A stretch of 48,644 bases of DNA from positions 1 to 48,644 of the IMG/VR virus record IMGVR_UViG_3300047324_000018; one strand, written 5' to 3'. This DNA comes from a virus. Of this stretch, positions 7,149 to 15,578 are shown piece by piece. Under the pieces are notes generated by a model. That model saw only the letters and a program-made list of their open reading frames with translations, had not been told where the DNA came from and did no database searches. Each line of letters begins with the position of its first letter. Position 1 is the stretch's first letter. Both the position numbers and the translations under genes were made by a program.

Positions 7149-8192
7149 GTGCTTTCTGAGCCGCCGGAAGACGTCTGCATCGACACGGGTCTTCCGAAGA
7201 AGGCCAAAGGCCGCCCTCGCACCCTGCGTGTCGAGCAGCGTAAGCGCCTCAAGAACATGGCGCGCACGAACCCCAAGAGTATCGCCTGGGAAAAAGCGAA
7301 CCCGCGCGTCCCGGAGATTCATCTCAAGCACAAACAACCGTGCGCGTGCCATCTTTGCGTGCAAATGTCGTGTCTGCATTGCGGTCCCGAGGTTCCGATC
7401 GTGTGGACGGGTATCGGTGCGTTCTCGCATCACGTTTACGCACGGCATCGTACGATCCACGATGCGTGGTACACCGAGCGCACGCTCATGGGCAACGTCC
7501 GCAAGGGCCAATCGAAGTTTACGAAGCTCCGTCGCGCGAGCGAAGAGGTCCTAAGCCTCTCGAAAAAGCTCCGGGCAGCAGAAGAACTCGAAAAGGCTTC
7601 GGCAGTTGGTATGCACGCAGTCCCACTCGATGCGATCAACGACCTTACGCGGGATCAAATTAAGAAGTTCCTCGGTGCCGTCAACCGTCTCCCCGGTGTC
7701 AGTCGAAAACTCTTCATGGAAGCGGTTTCCAAAGTCGACGATGGGTTCAAGACGAAAAACGACTACCGGAAGGCCCTCGAACTCGCGAAGGTCGTCACAG
7801 AGGAAGCAACGAGTAGCGGCAAGTACGCTGTCCTTGAACGTAAGGTGTACTTTGACCCACGGGTGAGCGTAGAAATTATTAAGCTCGCCTACGCTTTGGA
7901 TCGCGGCTACTCGTTTATCGTGCATTTGCTCCTGCTCTACGGGTTGAAAGCACTTTCAGCAGGTCTTCGACGCGAAGGTATCACCCCGCCTAGCGATGTG
8001 GTGAGTATTCCTTCGCCTGCGGACATCGTACTTGTCGATCAACTGCGCGACATGGCTGAGAAACGGCGTTTGCGCTTTGATGACGACGCAGAACTTATCG
8101 CGTATGGAGAACCTGACGGTGAATCGCTCGATGCTGCCGTACGTCGGCTTCTTTCTGATTTTTCGAGTGACTTTGAGGTCGATAAAGAGTGA
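7149..8192 (+). CDS. Hypothetical protein with Cys-rich N-terminal motif
   Basis: Product of 347 residues from GTG 7149 (a G-rich stretch precedes it); the frame stays open upstream, so the start is uncertain. Near residues 55-75 the sequence CACHLC...CLHCG, followed by His residues, looks like a zinc-binding site. The rest is helical and charged. Next to the terminase gene block, such a protein could be a DNA-binding small-terminase analogue, but I see no homology that proves it. A one-mismatch palindrome (GAAAGCACTTTC, 7946-7957) lies inside. Confidence 0.7.
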   Translation: MLSEPPEDVCIDTGLPKKAKGRPRTLRVEQRKRLKNMARTNPKSIAWEKANPRVPEIHLKHKQPCACHLCVQMSCLHCGPEVPIVWTGIGAFSHHVYARHRTIHDAWYTERTLMGNVRKGQSKFTKLRRASEEVLSLSKKLRAAEELEKASAVGMHAVPLDAINDLTRDQIKKFLGAVNRLPGVSRKLFMEAVSKVDDGFKTKNDYRKALELAKVVTEEATSSGKYAVLERKVYFDPRVSVEIIKLAYALDRGYSFIVHLLLLYGLKALSAGLRREGITPPSDVVSIPSPADIVLVDQLRDMAEKRRLRFDDDAELIAYGEPDGESLDAAVRRLLSDFSSDFEVDKE

Positions 8193-8437
8193 GCTTCGAT
8201 GAGTTTTTAGGAAAACTTGCGTCGAAAAAAAATATGCACGATTTGATCGACTCGCTTGGAGACGATGATGACGCGCTTCTTCTTACGCGCAAACATGATC
8301 CCGAAGACCCGAGCGAAGAGATTCAATCGTGGACGTCGTTTGGGGATATGACGATCGAGCAGGCGCATTTTCGGGCTGCGTGTTTTCTCGACGCTATTAT
8401 GCAGTATAAAAAGCAGCGAAGGGATACCGTCGAGTGA
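8189..8437 (+). CDS. Hypothetical protein
   Basis: Product of 82 residues starting at a GTG that overlaps the preceding TGA. Acidic and helical (SLGDDDDALLL). No recognised family. Its end overlaps the next GTG start. Confidence 0.65.
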   Translation: MSFDEFLGKLASKKNMHDLIDSLGDDDDALLLTRKHDPEDPSEEIQSWTSFGDMTIEQAHFRAACFLDAIMQYKKQRRDTVE

Positions 8438-8916
8438 GTTTTGAGGTCATCGAAGACCGCTACGGGAACAACGTCCGGCCGATGGAATGGGAGACCGACC
8501 TCGACGACCGTATGGGCGTCATTTTTCTTATTCCCAGGCAATGGGGTGGGGTGACGCGGGCGGGCATCTACCTCGATCACGAGCAGGAAGACCTCCCTGC
8601 GTGCTTCGGGGTCGTGTACACGATCCTGCACTCCTCACCGCTTTGCGTCCTCAACCTCCCGCGCGAGCAAGGCGGGCTCATGCCGGGCGATCTCGTCATG
8701 TACACCCGTCATGCGACGATGCGGGTCACGGAGGTCGCTCTGGACTCCGATGACGAGGGGGATGCGGCATGGCGGGCGCTTGGGGTAAAAACGACCAAGC
8801 CGTACCCCCTCTACGCCCTTGCCGAGAGCGAGGTGCAATGTAGAATAGATGGGATACTTTCCGACCCGTGGCAGGAAGCTCTCCTGAAACTCGATTCTGA
8901 GACGGCGCTTAGATGA
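8434..8916 (+). CDS. Hypothetical protein, possible second GroES-fold protein
   Basis: Product of 160 residues starting at GTG. The middle and C-terminal parts (CFGVVYTIL, then GLMPGDLVMYTRHA, then YPLYALAESEVQCRIDG) follow the order of strands and the 'PGDxVxY ... LxExxV' spacing of GroES-type beta-barrels. This is a weak pattern-level resemblance and the protein may be unrelated. It is soluble, with no signal or membrane segment. Confidence 0.55.
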   Translation: MSFEVIEDRYGNNVRPMEWETDLDDRMGVIFLIPRQWGGVTRAGIYLDHEQEDLPACFGVVYTILHSSPLCVLNLPREQGGLMPGDLVMYTRHATMRVTEVALDSDDEGDAAWRALGVKTTKPYPLYALAESEVQCRIDGILSDPWQEALLKLDSETALR

Positions 8917-8946
8917 TATGATCTATGAAGAAGGAGAGTCCATGCC

Positions 8947-9300
8947 TTGGCAGACGACAGAGATGATGATTCGCTTGGCACCCTGCGGTATCGGGTAAAG
9001 AAGGTCGAAGAACTTGCTAGTAACAATGCGAAGGACATCGCTGAAATGAACAAGGCGCTCGCAACCAAAGCCGACCTCAAGCTCGTCTCCGACAAGATCG
9101 ACACGAATCGTGAACTTATCGAGAAACGCGAAGAAAAGTCGGGCGACTTTTTTAAGAACACGCTTCTCGCCCCTTTGCTTGTCGGGTTGATCGTCGCACT
9201 CGTTGGAGCATTTGCAAACGCTGAGGTCGCACAGACGATTGCAAAACAAACGGCTGCGGCAACCGCCCAACAACTCTACGCCCCGCAAGCCGCAAAATAA
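8947..9300 (+). CDS. Coiled-coil plus membrane-anchor protein (XhlA/holin-like)
   Basis: Product of 117 residues from TTG 8947, about 12 bases after GAAGGAG. An alternative ATG at 8941 is out of frame and gives only 18 codons. Residues about 10-65 are charged heptad-like helix, followed by a membrane segment (LLAPLLVGLIVALVGAFA) and a short alanine/glutamine tail. XhlA-type phage proteins have this coil-then-anchor layout and work with holins. Its position just before a lysozyme-like gene and a two-helix holin candidate supports a lysis role. Confidence 0.6.
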   Translation: MADDRDDDSLGTLRYRVKKVEELASNNAKDIAEMNKALATKADLKLVSDKIDTNRELIEKREEKSGDFFKNTLLAPLLVGLIVALVGAFANAEVAQTIAKQTAAATAQQLYAPQAAK

Positions 9301-9758
9301 TGCTTTGGGGAATGTCGGGAAAACCGTGCCCGCCCGGTCTTACCGGAGCGGGCGTTTTCAATTCGACCCGCGTCCCGCTTCTTACGGCTGCGATCGCCCA
9401 GCGTGAGACGCTTTCGGTCATGCCGTGGGCGCAGGCGTTAACGTACATCGCTTTCGACAACGGTCATGGCCTCATGCAACTGACAAGCTCGTGGCCTCCG
9501 GTCGGGTGGGACGACGCGCTTACGAATGTCGCCTACGCATGGTCGAACTTCATCACGCCCGCGCTTAACTATTGGCACGGCCTCGAACAGTACACGGGCG
9601 ACACGCTTGTTCTCCTCGTTGCGGCCACGTACAATGAGGGCCTCACAGCCGCGCGCAAATACCATGCGAGCGGCGATGTCGACGCCGAGACCACGGACGA
9701 GTACGGGCACGGGGTGCTTGCCTACTACAACTCGCTATTGACAACGGGGGCTTTTTGA
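9300..9758 (+). CDS. Endolysin, lysozyme/transglycosylase-like
   Basis: Product of 152 residues. A Glu in AIAQRETL (about residue 36) precedes HGLMQLT, as in goose-type lysozyme and soluble transglycosylases ('GLMQ'). A later ATYNEG matches the 'AYNaG' motif, and the Tyr-rich C-terminus also fits. It would cleave peptidoglycan glycan strands. No signal peptide is seen, so export would need the neighbouring holin. The ATG overlaps the preceding TAA. A terminator-like hairpin lies in the first codons (9328-9358). Confidence 0.7.
   Translation: MLWGMSGKPCPPGLTGAGVFNSTRVPLLTAAIAQRETLSVMPWAQALTYIAFDNGHGLMQLTSSWPPVGWDDALTNVAYAWSNFITPALNYWHGLEQYTGDTLVLLVAATYNEGLTAARKYHASGDVDAETTDEYGHGVLAYYNSLLTTGAF
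9328..9358 (+). terminator. Terminator-like hairpin inside the endolysin 5' coding region
   Basis: Stem GCCCGC-CCGGT with complement ACCGG-A-GCGGGC (11 bp, one bulge), CTT loop, then GTTTTC. It would fold as an intrinsic terminator or attenuator within codons 10-20 of the endolysin gene. If functional it would limit early read-through into the lysis and structural genes; the U-tract is short. Confidence 0.5.
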
Positions 9759-10024
9759 AGATCACACGGAGCGACGTTATTACCATTTGCCTGTACATTA
9801 TCGCGGGCGGCGGTCTTATCACGGCGAAAGCACTTTTAGCACTCCATATCTCCGATGCCAACCAACAGACGATCCTAACGGTTGTGAGTATTGTGGTAGG
9901 AGTCGCGACTCTCATACGGAACCGCCTCCTCAACCCGACCCCGCCCGCAGGCATGGTGTCGGCGAACATTCCCATCGGTACGACGCCGCTCGTTGAGCCG
10001 AAGAAAGGCCCGCCAACGACATGA
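9755..10024 (+). CDS. Holin candidate with two membrane segments
   Basis: Product of 89 residues starting at TTG and overlapping the endolysin stop. Two hydrophobic helices (VITICLYIIAGGGLITAKAL and, after a polar turn, ILTVVSIVVGVATLI) precede a basic residue pair and a polar proline-rich tail. This size and topology match class II holins, which form the membrane lesion that releases endolysin. Confidence 0.65.
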   Translation: MKITRSDVITICLYIIAGGGLITAKALLALHISDANQQTILTVVSIVVGVATLIRNRLLNPTPPAGMVSANIPIGTTPLVEPKKGPPTT

Positions 10025-10248
10025 ATTGGTTTTCGATTTTTTCGGCGGTTCTTGCCGCACTTTCAACCGGACAAGTCAGCTTCAAAATCGCGGGGAAGTA
10101 CGAAGTCTCCGTTAACTTGGTGAGCGGTCCTCCCGTTCATCTCACCGTTGCCGCCGCGTTCCTCGCCGTCGAAAAAATTGTGGCCGGACAGACGGGCACG
10201 TTCCAATCGGGCGACATTAACGTCACAATCGCCCCGATCACCGCGTAA
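10021..10248 (+). CDS. Hypothetical protein
   Basis: Product of 75 residues with a hydrophobic N-terminus (WFSIFSAVLAALS) that could be a weak signal or membrane anchor, then a beta-rich Val/Thr segment. Overlaps the holin-like stop (ATGA). It may belong to the lysis cassette; no family recognised. Confidence 0.55.
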   Translation: MNWFSIFSAVLAALSTGQVSFKIAGKYEVSVNLVSGPPVHLTVAAAFLAVEKIVAGQTGTFQSGDINVTIAPITA

Positions 10249-10323
10249 CTCTTGATCTTCTATGTGTTCTCGCGGCAGTTCCGCGAGGACATTCGCTCGC
10301 TCTTGAAAGGTCAATTACAAGAA

Positions 10324-10602
10324 ATGGCAGACATCGACGCACTCAACGCAGCCGTCGCAACGCTCGATACGGACGAAGCGGCGGAAGAAGCCCTCGGGCA
10401 GAGCTTCCAGACCGCGATCCAGACCTTGCAGCAAGAAGTCGCCGCCGGGTCGCCCAACTTGCAGCCCGCAATCGCCGCTCTTACGGCGCTCGATGCGAAG
10501 ATTAAGGCGGACACGGCAGCGGGCGGTACGCTTCTCGCCTCGCTCACGCCGCCTGCGGCAACCACGCCTCCGGCAACCACGCCGCCAACGACGACGAGTT
10601 AA
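10324..10602 (+). CDS. Hypothetical protein, helical
   Basis: Product of 92 residues from ATG 10324 (a TTG at 10252 would add 24 residues). An alanine-rich amphipathic helix (IDALNAAVATLDTDEAAEEA) and a Pro/Thr-rich C-terminal tail suggest a small coiled-coil structural or chaperone protein. Located directly before the terminase. Confidence 0.6.
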   Translation: MADIDALNAAVATLDTDEAAEEALGQSFQTAIQTLQQEVAAGSPNLQPAIAALTALDAKIKADTAAGGTLLASLTPPAATTPPATTPPTTTS

Positions 10603-10603
10603 G

Positions 10604-12415
10604 TTGCCCGATCCTCGCGCGGCGAAGATGCGTAAGGACGCTCTTGCGGAAGCAGAGCGTCTTTCTGCATCCGGTCGATATGCGAAAATCTCGCGTGACT
10701 CCAAGCGCGTCGAAGACACGCATCGTGACGCAAAAGCGAAAGCTGATCGCGAAGCGTTCAACCGCGATCGTGCGGCGCTCGATCTCGAAGCGAATGCGTA
10801 CCGTACGAACCCGCCATCGGCCGAGGAGCTTTACGTTTTTTCGGTTGACGTGCTCGGGTACAAGGACCTCGCGCCCGAGCCGCACGACGAAATGTGCGAG
10901 TTTCTTATCTCGCTCGTGCAAAACCCACAGTTCGATGATGACGGGCGCACGTACGGTATGATGCTCGTCCCGCGCGACTGCTTCAAGTCGACGGTCGGCG
11001 TCGTATGCTTGATCCTGTATTTGCTCGTGAAGAACCCGAACCTCACGTTTCTCATCGACTCGTATCGTCACGACGTCTCGAAAAAGCGTTTGCAGGCGAT
11101 CAAAAAGCACATCGAGACGAACAAGCGATTCCGCGCGCTCTTTGGTGATTGGCGCCCGGCGTTCCGTGAAGATACGTGGAACGAATCCGCAATCAATATC
11201 GCGGGGCGTAACGCTTCGGGCAACGACATGATCTCGATTGACCCGACGATCGACACCTGCGGCGTCGATATGCCGAAGACGGGATCGCATCCGCACGTTA
11301 TTATTTGCGACGACGTTCACAATCGCGAAAACGTCCAGACCCCGAAAGTCCGAAGCAAAGTGTACGAGCACATTGGCGAGATGACGCCGATGCTTCAGCC
11401 GGGCGGCGCTATGCTCATCATCGGCACGCGGTGGTCGCATCACGATGCGTACGGCAAGATCATTAAAGAAGACAACGATATGGTCAAGGCCGCAGCGCAG
11501 AATGGCGACCCATATCCTGAGAAAGCACGTCGGTACAAGAAGCTCATTCGCGGAGCGCGCGACGTCAACGGCAACTTATACTTTCCCTCGCGTCTCACAA
11601 ACAAGTATCTCGAAGATGCGCGTCGTCAGCCGGGTATGACCGAGTACCTCTATCGCTCGCAGTATTTCAACGAGACGATCGAAGATTCACAAAACCTTTT
11701 CCCTTCGATCGAAGAGTACACGTTCGACGGAGAGTTTTTCCATGATCTCCATTCGGCTAATTCGATCCTTGAAATCGGTGAAGACTCGATCCCCGTTCTT
11801 ACGACTCTTGCTTGGGATACGGCGGGCCACAAGCCTACGACTGAGAGTGACTATCACGGCCTTACCGTCGTTGGATGCTCTCCCCAGAAGCAATGGTTTG
11901 TATTGGAGGGTGTGGCGATCAAAGACACTCCGAATGCCGTCGTGGAAAAAGTGGCCGCGTACATCATGTACTACCGACCTCACACGGTTTCCGTAGAAGT
12001 CGTCGGGCAGTCGGGCGTGTGGATCACGCTTCTACGGAACTATCTCTCGCAGTACCAACTCTACATGCCGTACATCGTGGAAGCGCGGCCCCCGTCCACG
12101 ATGAATAAACTTACGCGCATCGACACGACGCTCGAACCGCTTTTTCGCGACGACATGCTTCATATCTCAAACAAAGCCGTCGACCTCCTCAACCAAATGG
12201 AAGAGTACCCGCAGGTCGACCACTACGACGTCATGGACTCGCTCGCGCAGCACTACAACATCGTGCGCCCGGCGGACGAATACGACGGAATCGACACCTA
12301 CGACTACGAGTTCGCGGCTCACGCCGAACGCAATACCCCACCTCGGCCACGCTGGCAGGCAGCAGCCGGGCCGTCGAGCCCGAACCGCCGTGTTGCGCTC
12401 CGGTCGGTTTCTTAG
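10604..12415 (+). CDS. terL: Terminase large subunit
   Basis: Product of about 603 residues; TTG 10604 follows the upstream stop by one base, and ATG 10628 is an equally possible start. A longer in-frame extension back to 10493 is rejected as an arginine-rich shadow. The ATPase domain has a Walker A-like PRDCFKST (near residue 122) and Walker B HVIICDD (near 231). The nuclease domain has LAWDTAGH (near 404), a VSVEVVGQSG strand and a late YDVMDSLAQH Asp, matching the RuvC-like metal site of large terminases. It packages DNA into proheads through the portal. No clear small terminase gene is recognised. Confidence 0.92.
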   Translation: MPDPRAAKMRKDALAEAERLSASGRYAKISRDSKRVEDTHRDAKAKADREAFNRDRAALDLEANAYRTNPPSAEELYVFSVDVLGYKDLAPEPHDEMCEFLISLVQNPQFDDDGRTYGMMLVPRDCFKSTVGVVCLILYLLVKNPNLTFLIDSYRHDVSKKRLQAIKKHIETNKRFRALFGDWRPAFREDTWNESAINIAGRNASGNDMISIDPTIDTCGVDMPKTGSHPHVIICDDVHNRENVQTPKVRSKVYEHIGEMTPMLQPGGAMLIIGTRWSHHDAYGKIIKEDNDMVKAAAQNGDPYPEKARRYKKLIRGARDVNGNLYFPSRLTNKYLEDARRQPGMTEYLYRSQYFNETIEDSQNLFPSIEEYTFDGEFFHDLHSANSILEIGEDSIPVLTTLAWDTAGHKPTTESDYHGLTVVGCSPQKQWFVLEGVAIKDTPNAVVEKVAAYIMYYRPHTVSVEVVGQSGVWITLLRNYLSQYQLYMPYIVEARPPSTMNKLTRIDTTLEPLFRDDMLHISNKAVDLLNQMEEYPQVDHYDVMDSLAQHYNIVRPADEYDGIDTYDYEFAAHAERNTPPRPRWQAAAGPSSPNRRVALRSVS

Positions 12416-12429
12416 GTACACTCAGGCCC

Positions 12430-12648
12430 ATGAGCAGCACCAATCGTAAAGCCGGAAAAGGCCAAACCCAAGGCAACACCCGTGCGGAACCGCTTCAGAA
12501 GCGAATGATGCAGGGTGCGGGCACGAACCTCAACATGGAAGAGGGTAACCGTGGGCTCAACGTGCTGATGAAGCAGCCCGCTCAAGCCTCGACCGGACCC
12601 GCCAAGGACCTCGCCGCCCGGATGCGTCAAGGTGGGGGTAAGATTTAA
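12430..12648 (+). CDS. Hypothetical small basic protein
   Basis: Product of 72 residues, Gly/Gln/Lys-rich and low in hydrophobics, so probably disordered. It sits between the terminase and portal genes. Its TAA overlaps the next ATG. Together with the next two genes it forms a group of small basic proteins that may associate with DNA or the prohead. Confidence 0.65.
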   Translation: MSSTNRKAGKGQTQGNTRAEPLQKRMMQGAGTNLNMEEGNRGLNVLMKQPAQASTGPAKDLAARMRQGGGKI

Positions 12649-12806
12649 TGAAAAAGGCAAAACGCGGCGTCTCCGCCCCGCCGCAACAGCCCTTCAAGTC
12701 CGGTAAGGCGAAAGGACCGAGCGGTCCCCTCGTTCACGCGGGTCTAACGTCTCACGACGCGGGTGAGATGCACGGCGGCGTCCACAAACCGATCAAAAAG
12801 TTCTAG
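12648..12806 (+). CDS. Hypothetical small basic protein
   Basis: Product of 52 residues, Lys/Gly/His/Pro-rich (ends HKPIKKF). ATG overlaps the preceding TAA, and its stop is directly followed by the next GTG. The HDAG and HKPIK-type peptides loosely recall the repeats in the histone-like protein at 21773. Function unknown. Confidence 0.6.
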   Translation: MKKAKRGVSAPPQQPFKSGKAKGPSGPLVHAGLTSHDAGEMHGGVHKPIKKF

Positions 12807-13181
12807 GTGCAGACCAATACGTTTGCCCAGGCGCAGACGAAAGTACTTTCAGGAGGCAAACGCAAAAAGATGGCCGCTCGCGGGAAGAAAGATTCCGGTG
12901 GAATCAAGCCGTTCAAATCCGAGAAGTACATGGACCCCGACAAAAAGAGCGCGGCCGGGATTAAGGCGTTCGACGGTGGCGGGCGCATGATGAACGACGA
13001 CAAGGGCATGTCGCGTGTTGCGCGCACCGGGTCGATGAAGAAGCGGATGCCGAAAGCTCAGGCCGAGCTTGAGGCGAAGCAAATGCGCGGCGGTGCGAAG
13101 AAGAGCGGATCGGTCCCGAAACGTATCGGCAAAAAGGCGACGATTTCCAAAGCCAAACAACCCGTTCGGAAGCGGAAGTAA
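12807..13181 (+). CDS. Lys/Arg-rich protein sharing an N-terminal peptide with the capsid protein
   Basis: Product of 124 residues from GTG 12807. The first residues (MQTNTFAQAQTKV) match MQTNTFVQSQTKV inside the major capsid protein (from residue 37) at 11 of 13 positions. The rest is Lys/Gly-rich and strongly basic, as in a DNA- or RNA-binding protein. ATG 12871, with AGGAGG upstream, is an alternative or second start that would remove the shared peptide. The palindrome GAAAGTACTTTC (12839-12850) lies between the two starts. Confidence 0.6.
   Translation: MQTNTFAQAQTKVLSGGKRKKMAARGKKDSGGIKPFKSEKYMDPDKKSAAGIKAFDGGGRMMNDDKGMSRVARTGSMKKRMPKAQAELEAKQMRGGAKKSGSVPKRIGKKATISKAKQPVRKRK
12839..12850. 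repeat. GAAAGTACTTTC palindrome, copy 3
   Basis: Exact copy in the KVLS frame, directly followed by AGGAGG, so it abuts a potential ribosome-binding site. Confidence 0.9.
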
Positions 13182-13210
13182 AGTCGCGGGCCTAGCCCGA
13201 AAGGCCGCGC

Positions 13211-15220
13211 ATGGCTGACGAGAACTCGAAAACGCAATCGCCTGACCAGGACATTGCGTTTCATTCCGTTCCCTTAGACCCCGCGCTCGCTGACGAACTC
13301 GGTCTTTCAATCTATCAGTCGATTCAAATGGGCCTCGGTGCCCGCGAGGGTCTTGACGACGCGATCGAGTATTGGCGGGACCTCGCGGAAATGGTCACGA
13401 TGGAACGCGACGATCCGTGGCCGAATGCCGCCTCCGTCTCAGCGGGCGTGACGGCGAAGACGCTCAACGACGTGCGCTCGCGCCTCATGGCAGCGGTGAT
13501 GGTGAAGACACCCTACGTCGTTTCGGGTAAAAGTGATATTGCGGCGGGAAACCAAGAGCAGGTTGCGCGCTACTACAACGCGCTCTTCTACACGAAGCCC
13601 TTTCACCAAGCGCACGATGACGCGATTCATCTCTCGCTGCTCGACGGCACTTCATACGTGTACGTGCCGTGGGTCAAGCAAATTGCCTACCGCACGATGG
13701 TCGAGAAGATCGCGGTCAACAACCCGGACGGTACACCCGCGACCGACGCGAAGGGCAAACAGAAGTACAAAACGACGAAACGTAAAGCGAAGATCGTCGA
13801 GTACAACGGTGTAAAGCCGGAAGCCGTTGAGCTTGCGGACCTTGTTCTCATCCCGGTGACGGCAAAGAGTGCTGAGGATGCAGCGGCGACCGCGCAGCGG
13901 TGTTGGTTCTACGAGCAAGAGCTTTGGGACATGGTTGCCTCGGGCGATATGTACAAGGACGCCGTGCAAGAGGTGCTCGACTACGGCCCGCCGGGGTACA
14001 ACGAGCAGACGCAACTATGGCGGCGATCGACGTACGAGATGAATGGCATGATCTCGATTACGGATACGGCGACCGACGTCGGAACCGGGCTCAAGCAACG
14101 CGGGCCATTCATGTTTTGGCGCTACATCACGACTGAGTACGATCTCGATGGCGACGGCAACTACGAGCGGAACGTCGCGTACATCCACGACGCCTCAAAG
14201 ATTCTCTGCGGTATTGGCCCGTATCAGTATTGGCACGGGCAATCGCCCTACATCGAAGTGTGGGCGGGCTTGCCGCGTCCTGGACGTGCGTACGGTCGCG
14301 GCATCCCCGAGCTTACGCGCACGTACGACGAAGAAGCCTCGGCAATGGATAACCAACGCCTCGATCTCATCGACTTGCTCCTGCAAGCGCCGCGTTATCA
14401 CAAACGCAACGTAAAGATCGAAACGCAACAGCAGGGCTGGGGTCCCAACGTCGATTACGAAGTCGACGATAAAGAAGACGTCGGGTTGCTCATGCAGGGC
14501 TATCAAGTTCCGGTCGTGAGCTTCGAGGAACAACAGTTGCTCGAAGCTAAAGCCGCGCAACTCTGCGGCGTTGCAACACCGGGACAGGCCACACAAGGCG
14601 GACAGAAGATTTCTGCCAAGCAAGCCTCGGCGTGGCAGATGTCCCAAAACGTCATCATCGACCTCATGGCGATGAACGTACGATGGGCGATGAAGAAAGT
14701 GCTCGATCAGACGCACTTCCTGACGTTGCAGTATGGTTATAACGACGATGACGAAGACACCGAGACGGCGGGTGCCGTTATGCAACAGGGGCAGAACCTC
14801 AAGCCCGACTTCGACGTGCTCGGGGCAGACGGTGGGAACGGGTACGAACTCGACGTCACGGGGCTTGCAGGCGGGCTCGACCAAGACGCGCAGTTCCAGA
14901 AGACGATGACGGCCTATTCGCTTCTTCGCCAGGACCCGCTTGTTTCGGGCGATCTTTCCAAGTGGTGGTACGTCGTCAAGATGGTGCTCGAAGGTCTTGG
15001 CCGCGAAGACATCCCGAAGATCATCGGCACGCAAGAAGACGCTGCGAACAAACAAAAGCAAATGGAGCAGGCCGCGCAGCAAAAGGAAGAGCGCGAGTTT
15101 CAACTTCAAATCGCATCGCACTCGAAGAATCCGCCACCCAAGCAGGGAGGTGGAAGCGCGCCGCCGCAAGGGGCGCAGCATCCCCCGCAAATGGGTGGTC
15201 CGCAGTTAGGAGCGGCATAG
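13211..15220 (+). CDS. Portal protein
   Basis: Product of 669 residues, located directly between terminase-associated genes and the scaffold/capsid genes. Size, position, helical N-terminal third (AIEYWRDLAEMVTMERDDPW) and the Gln/Lys-rich C-terminal tail fit podovirus portal proteins, which form the dodecameric DNA gateway and contact terminase. Residues near 600-669 are low complexity (QKQMEQAAQQKEE, then PPPKQGGGS). A 9-bp inverted repeat (13230-13238 / 13253-13261) lies in the first codons and could influence translation initiation. Confidence 0.85.
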   Translation: MADENSKTQSPDQDIAFHSVPLDPALADELGLSIYQSIQMGLGAREGLDDAIEYWRDLAEMVTMERDDPWPNAASVSAGVTAKTLNDVRSRLMAAVMVKTPYVVSGKSDIAAGNQEQVARYYNALFYTKPFHQAHDDAIHLSLLDGTSYVYVPWVKQIAYRTMVEKIAVNNPDGTPATDAKGKQKYKTTKRKAKIVEYNGVKPEAVELADLVLIPVTAKSAEDAAATAQRCWFYEQELWDMVASGDMYKDAVQEVLDYGPPGYNEQTQLWRRSTYEMNGMISITDTATDVGTGLKQRGPFMFWRYITTEYDLDGDGNYERNVAYIHDASKILCGIGPYQYWHGQSPYIEVWAGLPRPGRAYGRGIPELTRTYDEEASAMDNQRLDLIDLLLQAPRYHKRNVKIETQQQGWGPNVDYEVDDKEDVGLLMQGYQVPVVSFEEQQLLEAKAAQLCGVATPGQATQGGQKISAKQASAWQMSQNVIIDLMAMNVRWAMKKVLDQTHFLTLQYGYNDDDEDTETAGAVMQQGQNLKPDFDVLGADGGNGYELDVTGLAGGLDQDAQFQKTMTAYSLLRQDPLVSGDLSKWWYVVKMVLEGLGREDIPKIIGTQEDAANKQKQMEQAAQQKEEREFQLQIASHSKNPPPKQGGGSAPPQGAQHPPQMGGPQLGAA

Positions 15221-15221
15221 C

Positions 15222-15578
15222 ATGTCCGTTATCGACCAAGCCGAAGAGGTCCGTACTCGTACGGCCGGGATTCCGAATTGGAAAGCGATGGGTCGCCCGA
15301 AACGTGCGATTGTCGATAAAGAAGGCTCGGACTCGAAGAAAGAGATCGTTAACGACCTGCTTTCATCCGAAGCGTGGGAGTTGTACATTCAGGGCGTTAT
15401 CGAAAACGCGAAGATCATCCACAAAAATCTTTGCACGGTTCCAGACGGGGAGCATGCTGCGCGTCAAGCCGCCCTCCGTGCGATGTACAAGCCGATCGAG
15501 GAAATCTACAAGCGATCGAGTTTTCCTATTCCTCAATACCTAAAAGTTCTTTTGACAGGAGATTTTGACGGTGAGTAA
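15222..15578 (+). CDS. Hypothetical protein
   Basis: Product of 118 residues between portal and scaffold. Helical and charged, with no recognised domain. ATG is separated from the portal stop by one base. Its end overlaps the scaffold start. Confidence 0.65.
   Translation: MSVIDQAEEVRTRTAGIPNWKAMGRPKRAIVDKEGSDSKKEIVNDLLSSEAWELYIQGVIENAKIIHKNLCTVPDGEHAARQAALRAMYKPIEEIYKRSSFPIPQYLKVLLTGDFDGE

Noticed and set aside
10493-10603. N-terminal extension of the terminase frame
   Set aside because: It is an Arg/Pro-only shadow of the preceding gene's Pro/Thr tail in another frame and has no ribosome-binding site.
13211-13262. Hammerhead-like word order (CTGACGA...GAAA...stem III...) at the portal start
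   Set aside because: Stem III pairs well, but stem II would have only two pairs and no stem I can form between the flanks. The bases are explained by the codons M-A-D-E-N-S-K, so the ribozyme reading is coincidental.
14195-15190. Long minus-strand frame opposite the portal gene
   Set aside because: Arg/Leu/Val-rich shadow of GC-rich codons; the plus-strand portal is far better supported.
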